Of a stretch of DNA of 64,000 bases, positions 25,615-34,672 are shown one piece after another. Where the stretch lies: NCBI GenBank assembly GCA_017934545.1, contig JAGBJI010000001.1, forward strand, positions 186,001 through 250,000. The letters are read 5' to 3'. This DNA is from Bacteroidales bacterium. Lineage in GTDB: Bacteria; Bacteroidota; Bacteroidia; Bacteroidales; P3. Both the position numbers and the translations under genes were made by a program. Below the pieces are notes generated by a model, which was not told the DNA's origin, did not search any database, and was given only the letters and a program-made list of their open reading frames with translations. Within the stretch, counting starts at the first letter, position 1. Each line of letters starts with the position of its first letter.

Positions 25615-26946
25615 ATGAAAAGAATTAAGTATTTATTATTTTTCGCAGCACTGATATTATTAGTAAGTGCAGCACACGGGCAAATAAGTTATACATCTGC
25701 AGTATCTGCCCAAAGGTTAAATTATTATTACAGTATTGACACAAGTTTTGCACCTAAAGTAATGTGCGTACCGGATAATCTGGATTTAGTCATAACTCTC
25801 GCACATGAAACAGGAAATACTAATTCTTTGTTATTTCTCACACAAGAAGGGACTAATGTCGTAAATGTTGTCAGAATTTCAAACTATTTAATTACGGATT
25901 TTGATATTTTTTACAACTATATTGTTTTTTGCGGAGAATCTCCTTCATCACCTCTATATCCTACCATCATTAAATCAGTCGGCGTGGAGGATTATATGAG
26001 TTTATTTGCGGGAAGTAGTGCTATTAGCACTATGGATTTACCCTCAAATCTCCCGTTTGGTAAATTAAAGAAAATACGTGCATATCAAAATGACGGAATA
26101 ATGAAGCTTGCGGCAATAACAGATTCTACATATTTTTTAGATATTGATTGGACAAATCAGTATTTTGACGCATTTAGAGCTCACTCCGACTTGAATGATA
26201 TAATAGTAACTGAAGATTATGTTTCTGTTTTAGGAACTATTTCTACAACACAATGCTTTATTTTTGCACATGACAAGAATAATATGCAATCTTACAACGG
26301 AAATAGATTCAGAACTATATCAAAATATTTAGAGTCTAAATATTTTATTGAAGAAATGCCTGGCAGTGGGTTTTATGATAATTTCACAAACGGCAATCAG
26401 GCATTTATAGGATTTATGCGAGATGACCTAAAAGATGAATTTGCTATTATAGACCTAAATATAATGTATGTTTTAGACAATTTTGTCGTTGATTCCGTTT
26501 CCCGTCACAATATTCTTGACCTTTGTCACGACAATACTTATCATACAATTCATTGTCTGTCGCGGGGAGTACTTATCAATGATTATATTTATCAACCTTT
26601 TCCTCATAATAATTATTTAATGGCCGTATTACCGCTTGATACTATTCCTGCTTTTAATTACCATCTCAAAACCATAACTCCGCATTACAATTATTTTATT
26701 GCTGCAGGGCATTGTTATGGCTATGGAAGTTCATCCAATGATGCTGTCTATTGGTTTGATTCGCAAATCAACAACTACAATTCTTCCTGTTTTTCAACCA
26801 AGCTGTTGATAGAATCACCTGCTACCTCCTTCAGAAAATTAGGAAGTCTTACATATGACTATATCTATCTTTCAAATATTTTATCACCCAGTACAATATC
26901 ATCTATAATATTAAATGAATTTTATTCATATGAATGTCAAAATTAA
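25615..26946 (+). CDS. secreted protein of unknown function (443 aa)
   Basis: A 443-aa exported protein; the signal MKRIKYLLFFAALILLVSAAHGQ is clear. The mature part is strand-rich and aromatic, with repeated patterns of the type NDGIMKLAAITDSTYFLDID and EDYVSVLGTISTTQCFIFAHD. This suggests a propeller-like repeat fold, but I do not recognise a family. There is no T9SS sorting domain at its end, unlike the next gene, which starts 35 bp later. Base composition is more AT-rich than the adk and sdh neighbours, suggesting an accessory origin. Confidence 0.75.
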   Translation: MKRIKYLLFFAALILLVSAAHGQISYTSAVSAQRLNYYYSIDTSFAPKVMCVPDNLDLVITLAHETGNTNSLLFLTQEGTNVVNVVRISNYLITDFDIFYNYIVFCGESPSSPLYPTIIKSVGVEDYMSLFAGSSAISTMDLPSNLPFGKLKKIRAYQNDGIMKLAAITDSTYFLDIDWTNQYFDAFRAHSDLNDIIVTEDYVSVLGTISTTQCFIFAHDKNNMQSYNGNRFRTISKYLESKYFIEEMPGSGFYDNFTNGNQAFIGFMRDDLKDEFAIIDLNIMYVLDNFVVDSVSRHNILDLCHDNTYHTIHCLSRGVLINDYIYQPFPHNNYLMAVLPLDTIPAFNYHLKTITPHYNYFIAAGHCYGYGSSSNDAVYWFDSQINNYNSSCFSTKLLIESPATSFRKLGSLTYDYIYLSNILSPSTISSIILNEFYSYECQN

Positions 26947-26981
26947 ATTATTAATAAAAAAAATTAGAAAGGAACATAACA

Positions 26982-27938
26982 ATGAAAAAGTTAGTTTTAT
27001 TAGTACTAATCAGTATTACTACATTAAATGTATTCGGACAAATTGATACCAATACATATTTTCCGCATATCAATCAATACTTATTGCCACAGATATATCA
27101 GGGCGAAAATCCATGTATGAGTTTTGATCAAACTGTTTCTAATTACAGTGGTCGCTGGTTAAATGAATCAGTATCAAACAAAAGACGCATATCTGACTAT
27201 GCTCAACCGTATTATACAGAAAAACCGCTAACTGTAGTAGGAATTGCAGCGCTCATAGCAAAAACATATCAATCAGACTTTCCACCGTTCAGATTCGGTA
27301 TTATGGATACAAACATGAAATCATATGTTTATATTAAAGATTCTATTAGAGTAGTTGTTTCTACATCCGAGTCTGATTCAAAATTTTCTGAATATTTTTT
27401 CTATGACCCTATCAATGTAAAAGGATATTTCTATGTTTATCTCCAAAGTCCTAAACCCGGTAAAGATGGATATAATCAACATCCTGCATGCGAAGCATCA
27501 ATTGGCATCACTAATGATAAATGCAAAGAAAACTATACTAATTTCTTTCCCAAAATACAACAATTCGTGTATGAGAAAAACGGAGAATCATCAGGTAAAG
27601 ACGAAACGTGGAAAGATATAACAGACGGAAATGTACTTATGTTGTTTCCTATAATAGGTGAATACGACCCGTCATTATATGTGGCAGGACTGAACGACGC
27701 CGATATTGCAAAGTTTTCAAACGTTTATCCGAACCCAGCAACAAGTGAAGTGACTGTACAAAGTTCGTTCAATATTGAGTCAATAGAACTGTACAATATG
27801 ATAGGTCAACTTATTGACACAAAACCTGTCAACGCTTACAGCACATCATTAGATGTCAGCCTATACCCTAAAGGAAACTACACCTTGCTAATCCGCACCC
27901 GTCAAGGTTCCGCCAAAAAGAAATTGATTGTACAGTAA
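26982..27938 (+). CDS. secreted protein with T9SS type A sorting domain
   Basis: A 318-aa exported protein with signal MKKLVLLVLISITTLNVFGQ. The middle (about 25-235) has no family I recognise. The last about 75 residues form a type IX C-terminal domain: VYPNPATSEVTVQ, then IESIELYNMIGQLI and a closing AKKKLIVQ. It probably reaches the surface through the Por/type IX machinery. The operon with the preceding protein is inferred from a 35-bp gap. A terminator follows at 28002-28047. Confidence 0.85.
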   Translation: MKKLVLLVLISITTLNVFGQIDTNTYFPHINQYLLPQIYQGENPCMSFDQTVSNYSGRWLNESVSNKRRISDYAQPYYTEKPLTVVGIAALIAKTYQSDFPPFRFGIMDTNMKSYVYIKDSIRVVVSTSESDSKFSEYFFYDPINVKGYFYVYLQSPKPGKDGYNQHPACEASIGITNDKCKENYTNFFPKIQQFVYEKNGESSGKDETWKDITDGNVLMLFPIIGEYDPSLYVAGLNDADIAKFSNVYPNPATSEVTVQSSFNIESIELYNMIGQLIDTKPVNAYSTSLDVSLYPKGNYTLLIRTRQGSAKKKLIVQ

Positions 27939-28001
27939 TTTTTTCTTCTGTTTATACGGAACAATTTTACTACGGAAAAAAAACTAATTTAACATAAAAC
28001 C

Positions 28002-28047
28002 AAACGGACGGATGATTAAACCAAGTTGTTTAAAAATCCGTCCGTTT
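28002..28047 (+). terminator. terminator after the T9SS protein gene
   Basis: AAACGGACGGAT (28002-28013) pairs with ATCCGTCCGTTT (28036-28047), and TTTCTTTATT follows. Confidence 0.8.
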
Positions 28048-28108
28048 TTCTTTATTATAGTATAAAATTGTTCGGGCATAAGATTGCCGGCGGATAGAAG
28101 TACAAAAA

Positions 28109-28148
28109 ACAACGGAGTTTATTTGTTATTAACAATAAACTCCGTTGT
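28109..28148 (-). terminator. terminator of the fumarate reductase operon
   Basis: ACAACGGAGTTTATT (28109-28123) pairs with 28134-28148. On the minus strand it is followed by TTTTTTGTAC. It lies 21 bp past the sdhB stop. Confidence 0.8.
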
Positions 28149-28169
28149 CGGTTTTGAAAAGAAGAATGT

Positions 28170-28922
28170 TTATTCTTTTTCTGTTACTTTAGCACAGATG
28201 AATTCTCTGTTCATACGTGCTATATTTGTTCTCTTCAATTGTTTAGGACATTCTGCTTCGCATGCAAAGGTATTGGTGCATGAACCGAATCCCAATTCAT
28301 CCATCTTCTTTACCATCTTTAACACACGTTGTGCTGCTTCGGGTTTGCCTTGAGGCAGCAATGCGTATTGCGAAACTTTGCCCGATACGAACAACATAGC
28401 CGATGCGTTTTTGCAAGCCGCAACGCATGCTCCGCAGCCTATACAAGAAGCCGAATCCATAGCCTCATCGGCGTTTTTCTTTGAGATAGGTATTGCGTTT
28501 GCATCGGGTACACCGCCCGTTGTTGCCGACGTATAGCCGCCTTCCTGTATTATTTTGTCAAAAGCACTTCTGTCAACAACCAAATCCTTGATTACAGGGA
28601 ACGGTTTTGCACGCCACGGTTCAATGGTTATTGTATCTCCGTCTTTAAAACGGCGCATGTGCAACTGACAAGTGGTGATTCCGTCGTCTGGTCCGTGAGG
28701 ACGTCCGTTTATATACAGTCCGCACATTCCGCAGATGCCTTCGCGGCAGTCGTTATCAAAGCAAACGGGGTGGGCTATATTGTCGTTTATAAGATTTTCG
28801 TTAAGAATATCCAACATCTCCAAGAAAGAGCATTCCGGAGAAATATCTGTTATTTTATAGGTTTCAAAATGACCCTTTGCTGTGGCATTCTCCTGACGCC
28901 ATATTTTCAATGTAAGATTCAT
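28170..28922 (-). CDS. sdhB: succinate dehydrogenase/fumarate reductase iron-sulfur subunit
   Basis: A 250-aa electron-transfer subunit carrying [2Fe-2S], [4Fe-4S] and [3Fe-4S] clusters. The plant-type cluster motif [10 protein letters not shown] lies near 60-70. The second set is [13 protein letters not shown], and the last cysteine group is in [12 protein letters not shown]. It passes electrons between the flavoprotein and the membrane cytochrome b. Last gene of the sdhC-sdhA-sdhB operon, 6 bp after sdhA. In anaerobic Bacteroidales the complex works as fumarate reductase. Confidence 0.95.
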   Translation of the reverse strand: MNLTLKIWRQENATAKGHFETYKITDISPECSFLEMLDILNENLINDNIAHPVCFDNDCREGICGMCGLYINGRPHGPDDGITTCQLHMRRFKDGDTITIEPWRAKPFPVIKDLVVDRSAFDKIIQEGGYTSATTGGVPDANAIPISKKNADEAMDSASCIGCGACVAACKNASAMLFVSGKVSQYALLPQGKPEAAQRVLKMVKKMDELGFGSCTNTFACEAECPKQLKRTNIARMNREFICAKVTEKE

Positions 28923-28928
28923 GGTTTT

Positions 28929-30869
28929 TTATTTATAATTTCTTGTTTGTACCTTAATAAATTCATAATTCAACTCTTCTTTATGCATTTGCGGCACTTC
29001 GTTTGCACCTTTGTACTCCCAAGCACCTACAAACATAAAGTTGTCGTCGTCACGTTTGGCTTCGCCCTCTTCGGTCTGATGTTCCTCACGGAAATGTCCG
29101 CCGCAGCTTTCTTCTCTTTGCAAAGCATCTCTTGCTATAAGTGAAGCCAACTCCAAATGGTCTGACAAACGCAATGCTTTTTCCAATTCAGGATTCAAAC
29201 ATTCGTTGCTTTCGTCCACTTTGACATCATTCCAAAATCTTTCTTTGACTTTTTCTATCAACGGAAGGGCTTTTTCCAATCCTTCTTTCGTTCTTCCCAT
29301 TCCTACATATTCCCACATGATGTGGCCGAGTTCCTTTTGCAAAGTGTCAACGGTCGTATTACCTTTGACGGAAAGAATTTTTGCTATTTTTTCTTTTACT
29401 TCGTTTTCCGCTTTTTCAAACTCTTCGTGCGTGGTAGGTATAGGCTGATTGTAAATTTCGGCAGCCAAATAGTTTTGAACGGTATAAGGCAAAACGAAAT
29501 AGCCGTCTGCCAAGCCCTGCATCAACGCCGAAGCACCCAAACGGTTTGCTCCGTGGTCGGAGAAGTTGCATTCGCCCGCTGCAAACAATCCCGGAATGGT
29601 TGTCTGCAACTCATAGTCAACCCAAAGCCCGCCCATAGTGTAATGCACTGCAGGGTATATTTTCATAGGAGTTTCGTATGGATTTTCGTCTTCTATCTTT
29701 TGATACATTTGGAACAGGTTGCCGTAGCGTTCAGCCACCTTGTCTTTGCCCAAACGTTTGATGGCAGCGGAGAAATCCAAGAATACTGCCTTGCCCGTTG
29801 AACCTACGCCGTAGCCTGCATCGCATCTTTCTTTAGCGGCACGTGATGCTATATCACGCGGAACTAAATTACCGAAAGCAGGGTAGCGTCTTTCCAAATA
29901 ATAATCTCTTTCTTCTTCAGGTATATCGTTAGCGGTCTTTCTGCCTTCGCGTATTGCCTGAGCGTCTTCTATGTTTTTCGGTACCCAAATACGTCCGTCG
30001 TTACGCAAAGACTCACTCATCAAAGTCAACTTGCTTTGGTAATCGCCGTGAACAGGAATACATGTCGGGTGAATCTGAACGTAGCACGGGTTAGCGAAGA
30101 ATGCTCCTTTTTTGTAGCACTGCACTGCAGCCGAACCGCTGCATCCCATTGCATTTGTTGAAAGATAGTAAACGTTTCCGTAACCTCCCGTTGCCAAAAC
30201 AACGCAATGTCCGAACCATCTTTCCGTTTCGCCGTTGATAAGGTTGCGGGTTATTATTCCCCTTGCTTTTCCGTCAATGATGACAAGGTTTTCCATTTCC
30301 CGTCTTGTGTACAATTTGACGGTTCCTTCTTTGATTTGTTTTGACAAAGCACTGTATGCACCCAACAACAACTGTTGTCCCGTCTGTCCTTTGGCGTAAA
30401 AAGTACGCGAAACCTGCGCTCCGCCGAAACTTCTGTTCGCTAAATAACCGCTGTAATCCCTTGCGAAAGGTACTCCTTGGGCTACGCATTGGTCAATAAT
30501 GTTGTTGCTTACTTCTGCCAAGCGGTATACGTTGGCTTCCCTTGCACGGTAATCGCCGCCTTTTATCGTATCGTAGAATAATCTTCCCACTGAATCGCCG
30601 TCGTTAGGGTAATTTTTAGCAGCGTTTATACCTCCTTGTGCTGCAATAGAGTGCGCACGGCGTGGAGAATCCTGGATGCAAAATACTTTTACGTTGAATC
30701 CCAACGCTCCTAATGAGGCTGCAGCCGATGCACCTGCCAAACCCGTTCCCACAACTATCACATCCAGCTTGCGTTTGTTCGCCGGATTTACAAGTTTTTG
30801 ACTTGCTTTATAATTTGTCCATTTTTCCGCCAAAGGTCCTTGCGGAATTTTGGAATTTAAAGTTGCCAT
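28929..30869 (-). CDS. sdhA: succinate dehydrogenase/fumarate reductase flavoprotein subunit
   Basis: A 646-aa catalytic subunit. The dinucleotide fold starts [12 protein letters not shown], and the covalent FAD histidine lies in [17 protein letters not shown]. The substrate site follows ([15 protein letters not shown] and HPTCIP). The ending KVQTRNYK-like region is normal. It interconverts fumarate and succinate on the inner face of the membrane. It is 54 bp after sdhC in the same operon. Confidence 0.96.
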   Translation of the reverse strand: MATLNSKIPQGPLAEKWTNYKASQKLVNPANKRKLDVIVVGTGLAGASAAASLGALGFNVKVFCIQDSPRRAHSIAAQGGINAAKNYPNDGDSVGRLFYDTIKGGDYRAREANVYRLAEVSNNIIDQCVAQGVPFARDYSGYLANRSFGGAQVSRTFYAKGQTGQQLLLGAYSALSKQIKEGTVKLYTRREMENLVIIDGKARGIITRNLINGETERWFGHCVVLATGGYGNVYYLSTNAMGCSGSAAVQCYKKGAFFANPCYVQIHPTCIPVHGDYQSKLTLMSESLRNDGRIWVPKNIEDAQAIREGRKTANDIPEEERDYYLERRYPAFGNLVPRDIASRAAKERCDAGYGVGSTGKAVFLDFSAAIKRLGKDKVAERYGNLFQMYQKIEDENPYETPMKIYPAVHYTMGGLWVDYELQTTIPGLFAAGECNFSDHGANRLGASALMQGLADGYFVLPYTVQNYLAAEIYNQPIPTTHEEFEKAENEVKEKIAKILSVKGNTTVDTLQKELGHIMWEYVGMGRTKEGLEKALPLIEKVKERFWNDVKVDESNECLNPELEKALRLSDHLELASLIARDALQREESCGGHFREEHQTEEGEAKRDDDNFMFVGAWEYKGANEVPQMHKEELNYEFIKVQTRNYK

Positions 30870-30923
30870 ATCTTATTATTATTTTATTCTTTAATTAATG
30901 AAAAAACTTCCTGTCCTTTGTAA

Positions 30924-31787
30924 TCAGAACATTATTACATGTAAAGGAACCATTGCAAAGCCCAAAGGTATTACTATAGCATAGATAACAGCCAAGCAAT
31001 GGATGGCTTTTGCGTATTTTTCGTTCATAAGTCCGTAAGTTTGGAATACCGAAACAACGCCGTGGAACAAATGTATGCCCAATACTATAAACGCCAACAG
31101 GTAAATGATGACATAAAGCGGGTTGTGGAATTTGTCAATGGCCATATGATAAAAATCAGGTTCGTAATCTTTGAAATCTTCTCCGCAATAAGTTTGGACG
31201 TCTTGGCTTGTAAGATTTACAAAATATTTGAAATCCTGTGTGCGTTTGTCAGCAGGTATGGACTGAATGGCCATATATTGTTGCTGAAGTTTCTGCATTT
31301 GCTTTTCATCCATCTGTCCTTGTTGCAAAGCTTGTGCTTTTTGTTGGAACGCTTTGTCAACTTTCTCCACTTTTGCAACGTATTTTCCTTCTACAAGGCC
31401 TGTTTTTGCGAAGTAAAAGTCTACAAAATGTATTACAAGGAACACTAAAATGATGCAACCCGTGTAAATCATCCATTTACTTCCCGTGTGAGTCTTTGAT
31501 TTTTGGCTTACTGCATAACCCACAGGACGTGCTGATTTGTTTTCAACGGCAAGTACAACCGTAATTACAATGTGACAAACCACGCAAAGCAGAAGTATTA
31601 CTTCAAAAACTTTGACTATCCAGTTTGTACCCATAAAGTGACAAACGTTTCTGTACCATTCGCCGCCGTCTTGCCTAAGAATGCAGAAGTTCATTCCCAT
31701 GTGAAACGGAAGAAAGACCAGCAGGAATGCAGCCAATGCCCCTACTGCCAACTTCTTTGTGATTGATGATAATTTAATTAATTTCAT
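30924..31787 (-). CDS. sdhC: succinate dehydrogenase cytochrome b subunit with a large loop insertion
   Basis: A 287-aa membrane anchor of the dehydrogenase/fumarate reductase. It has about five helices and candidate haem histidines H72, H120 and H239/H242. Typical subunits of this type are near 220-230 residues. Here a hydrophilic, glutamine- and lysine-rich insert of about 75 residues (roughly 130-205), with heptad-like KQMQKLQQQ and a CGEDF stretch, lies between helices. The rest aligns in layout with the family. The insert is probably on the periplasmic side, inferred from the helix count. Own promoter at 31840-31870. Confidence 0.9.
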   Translation of the reverse strand: MKLIKLSSITKKLAVGALAAFLLVFLPFHMGMNFCILRQDGGEWYRNVCHFMGTNWIVKVFEVILLLCVVCHIVITVVLAVENKSARPVGYAVSQKSKTHTGSKWMIYTGCIILVFLVIHFVDFYFAKTGLVEGKYVAKVEKVDKAFQQKAQALQQGQMDEKQMQKLQQQYMAIQSIPADKRTQDFKYFVNLTSQDVQTYCGEDFKDYEPDFYHMAIDKFHNPLYVIIYLLAFIVLGIHLFHGVVSVFQTYGLMNEKYAKAIHCLAVIYAIVIPLGFAMVPLHVIMF

Positions 31788-31839
31788 GTCGTTTTTTTTG
31801 TTTGTATTTTTACTGTATTTATATTTTAAATATCAGTTG

Positions 31840-31870
31840 CAAAATTACAATAAATTTTCGTTGCGTGCAA
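31840..31870 (-). promoter_or_regulatory. sdhCAB promoter
   Basis: On the minus strand TTG (31868-31870), a 20-bp spacer, TAATTTTG (31840-31847), then C. The start codon is 53 bp downstream. The 31872-32224 stretch beyond is AT-rich, with GGTATCGG repeated at about 32034 and 32096 and several short palindromes, and no supported gene. Confidence 0.7.
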
Positions 31871-32224
31871 TTTTTATCCGTGTTTTATACATAGTCTGCA
31901 CCCGTAAAACAATAACATACGGGTGAAAATCAATTTTTTAAATTTTTATTCCGCCCGTTTTTTATTATTCTCTTTATATATTATATAGATGAATCATTAA
32001 TATATATTATATACACGCCGGATAATATGCGGGTATCGGTCTGTAATGCTAAAAGGAAGTAATATAATATCGGTATACCATTATATAATATATAGGTATC
32101 GGCGGAATTTTTAAGCAACAGGACGGAAAAAATTCGTAAAACACCCAAGAAAATTAAAAATAAGCCGAAAAAAATTCATAAAACGCCCAATAAATTCCGC
32201 CAAACGCCGTTTTAACTTCAAAAG

Positions 32225-32372
32225 GTGACACTTTTTGTATCAAACAGTTAGACCTTTCTTTCAAAAAGTGTGACTTTTCTTCAAAAAAGTCACACTTTTT
32301 GAAAGAAAAGTCAGATTTTTTATAAGAAAAGTGACACTTTTTTATATGAAATGTCTGACTTTTTGAAGTTTA
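32225..32372. repeat. 21-22-bp periodic array, GTnnnAC core, seven units
   Basis: Units start at 32225, 32247, 32268, 32289, 32310, 32331 and 32353, steps of 21 or 22 bp. Cores are GTGACAC, GTTAGAC, GTGTGAC, GTCACAC, GTCAGAT, GTGACAC and GTCTGAC. Each is followed by a T-run and, about 11 bp on, an A-run. GTGTGAC and GTCACAC are inverse forms, so the array mixes orientations. Short AACTTCAAAA and TTTTTGAAGTTT sequences close the two ends. It lies between the divergent sdh and Sua5-like genes. Confidence 0.75.
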
Positions 32373-32504
32373 TTCGGCCTCTGAAGGAATTTATCGGGCG
32401 TTTTTTGCAATAAAAAAGGCGGGTGAAGGCGGTAAGGAATTGAAAATATAGAGGTATGAGGCGGTTGCGTAGCATAAAAAAAGATGTTTTTGGAAATATT
32501 TGCG

Positions 32505-32512
32505 TATCTTTG
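32505..32512 (+). promoter_or_regulatory. -7 box of the Sua5/YciO-like gene
   Basis: TATCTTTG followed by C, 29 bp before the ATG at 32534. Transcription would start near 32519, which excludes the in-frame start at 32456. No good -33 match was seen. Confidence 0.45.
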
Positions 32513-32533
32513 CATTTGAGAAATACTTTGGCT

Positions 32534-33151
32534 ATGCTTATCAAGTTATATAACGGCTCTATAGGGGAAAAACAATTGGATTTAACCGTCAAAACTTTGC
32601 AGGACGGAGGCATTTGTATAGTGCCGACCGACACTTTGTATGCCATAGTTTGCGATATTGATAACCATAAAGCAGCAAAAAATTTGGCCGAATTGAAGGG
32701 TAAAAAGTTGGAAAAAAGCAATTTTTCCATACTTTGCAACTCTTTGTCTATGGCATCGCTCTATATTAAACCGCTAACCGACAGACAGTTCGCTTTTATC
32801 AAAGGTTTGCAAAGCGGAGGCTTTACTTTTATATTGCAGGCAGGCAAATTGACACCGAAAATATTTCAAAACAAGCGTAAAACTATAGGAATACGTATCG
32901 ATCAAAACCCCGCAGTATGCAGCATAATTGACCGTTTGGGGCGTCCGCTCTTGGTAACTTCGGTGGCAAGGGACGGCGAAAGGGAAGAAATTTATCAAAA
33001 TGCCGAATTGATTTACGAATATTACGAAGACAAAGCGGACATTGTGCTTGACGCAGGGCCTACTGCCGATGTGCCTTCAACGGTTGTTGATTTGACAGAC
33101 GCCGAAGAATACCGGATAATAAGGCAGGGTTTGGGCGTAATTGACAATTGA
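32534..33151 (+). CDS. Sua5/YciO/YrdC-family protein
   Basis: A 205-aa protein of the Sua5/YrdC/YciO fold. True Sua5/TsaC makes threonylcarbamoyl-adenylate for the t6A tRNA modification, while YciO-type relatives have uncertain roles. Family features are the GGICIVPTDTLYAIVCD strand-loop, SNFSILC, the GGFTFILQA core and a late GPTADVPSTVVDL. The KRXXXP-type segment of Sua5 is not obvious (ELKGKKLEKS instead), so a YciO-like role is as likely. The next gene starts 27 bp later. Confidence 0.85.
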   Translation: MLIKLYNGSIGEKQLDLTVKTLQDGGICIVPTDTLYAIVCDIDNHKAAKNLAELKGKKLEKSNFSILCNSLSMASLYIKPLTDRQFAFIKGLQSGGFTFILQAGKLTPKIFQNKRKTIGIRIDQNPAVCSIIDRLGRPLLVTSVARDGEREEIYQNAELIYEYYEDKADIVLDAGPTADVPSTVVDLTDAEEYRIIRQGLGVIDN

Positions 33152-33178
33152 TTGGCAAAAAACAAGGAAAACCGTCAT

Positions 33179-34645
33179 ATGAAACGCAGAATTTTTTACA
33201 TATTACTGTTGTTTTGTGCCGTGCAATCGGCTGCGGCACAGGACGGAACGGATTTTTGCGGACAGATAAGGCGGCAATTGGACATTCAGAACTATAATAC
33301 GGCGTTGCAAATACTCTATGCCGCAACGGAAGACGACTATTACGACATAGAATGCGTGCAACGTGCGGCTTGCGAAGCCTATTACATGACGGGAGATTAC
33401 GGAAAATGTGCGGAATTGTGCGGAAAACTTTACAATGAAGACGAATCTTCAACCTTTACCGACATGTTATACATGGTTGTAACGGCTAAACAAAGCCGCA
33501 AAAACGATTCTTTGGTGGCTGCAGTGGCGTATGATTTGGGTCAAAAGCCGCCTGACAAGAATATTTTGCAGCAATTGGCCGTAATTTCACAGCGTGACAT
33601 TGACAATGCAGCCGCTGCCGTAAGCCGTTACATAGTTAACAACGGCATTTCGCCCGATGAAGATTTGAAACCGTACAAAACCGTGCTTGCAATATTGTTT
33701 TTTGCGGCGGGACACTACAATGACTCTTACAATGCGTGCATTGATTATCTGACAATGGACAATTACCCGGTGATATATTACATTCTCGGAGTGATAAAGC
33801 AGCAAAACGCCGAATACAACTCGGCATTGTCGTTTTTCAATATGGCAATACGCAACGGATACAACCATTATGATGCGTATTTACGGCGTGCCGTATGCTT
33901 CGGATACGGAAAAGATTACGTGCGTTCAAACATTGATTTGGACACATGCCTGATGATTGACAGCAATTACTATGTTTTCTATCTCAAGGGTATAAATTAC
34001 AACTTTATGAAGCAATATCAGGACGCTATGAATTGTTTGGATTACAGCATAAGCCTGAACGATACCTTTGCAGACAGTTATAATTACCGCGGAATAGTGT
34101 TGAGCAACATGAAAGAGTACGCTTTTGCGGCTATGGATTTCAAAAATGCGGTGATTTTAGACCCTAAAACGCCGTTTGTCCACAATAATTACGGAATAGC
34201 ATTGGAAAAAACGGGCAAAATTCAACAAGCCATAGAGCAATACCGCATTTCCGTCAAGACAGAACCGCAGTTGTCGGATGCGTGGTATAATTTGGGACGC
34301 ATATATACGGATTTTAAACAGACGGATAAGGCGTTGAAGTATTTGAAACGGGCTGCCGAGCTTGACCCGGACATATCTGACACGTACTATTTGATGGGTG
34401 TCAACTATCAACGCAAGAATGACCGTCAGCGTGCGTGCATTATGTATCAGCAAGCGTTGGAATTGGAACATACCGAAGCAGGAAAAAAGATAGAATCTTA
34501 TTGCAATTCGGGCGTGCAACAGCAAACGGTTGCAAAAAAATCAAAGACTGACAAACGTATAAAGAAGAAAAAAGCTGAAAAATCGGCCGAAGAAGATGAG
34601 GAAAACGGCGGTTTTTCCGAAACGGATGAGCAAGAAGAAGAATAA
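33179..34645 (+). CDS. secreted TPR-repeat protein
   Basis: A 488-aa exported protein. The start at 33179 gives the signal MKRRIFYILLLFCAVQSAAAQ; a TTG at 33152 is less likely. The mature part is built of tetratricopeptide repeats from about residue 25 to 430, with clear late units such as VHNNYGIALEKTGKIQQAIEQY and AWYNLGRIYTDFKQTDKALKYL. A charged C-terminal tail (KKSKTDKRIKKKKAEKSAEEDEEN) follows. It probably acts as a periplasmic or outer-membrane-associated scaffold. Operon with the gene before; 27 bp before the GH92 gene. Confidence 0.85.
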   Translation: MKRRIFYILLLFCAVQSAAAQDGTDFCGQIRRQLDIQNYNTALQILYAATEDDYYDIECVQRAACEAYYMTGDYGKCAELCGKLYNEDESSTFTDMLYMVVTAKQSRKNDSLVAAVAYDLGQKPPDKNILQQLAVISQRDIDNAAAAVSRYIVNNGISPDEDLKPYKTVLAILFFAAGHYNDSYNACIDYLTMDNYPVIYYILGVIKQQNAEYNSALSFFNMAIRNGYNHYDAYLRRAVCFGYGKDYVRSNIDLDTCLMIDSNYYVFYLKGINYNFMKQYQDAMNCLDYSISLNDTFADSYNYRGIVLSNMKEYAFAAMDFKNAVILDPKTPFVHNNYGIALEKTGKIQQAIEQYRISVKTEPQLSDAWYNLGRIYTDFKQTDKALKYLKRAAELDPDISDTYYLMGVNYQRKNDRQRACIMYQQALELEHTEAGKKIESYCNSGVQQQTVAKKSKTDKRIKKKKAEKSAEEDEENGGFSETDEQEEE

Positions 34646-34672
34646 TAGGCGGAATTAATAAAATAATATACT

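Noticed and set aside
32320-32739. Minus-strand 139-aa ORF
   Set aside because: It overlaps the 32.2 kb array and the antisense of the Sua5-like gene and has no coherent composition.
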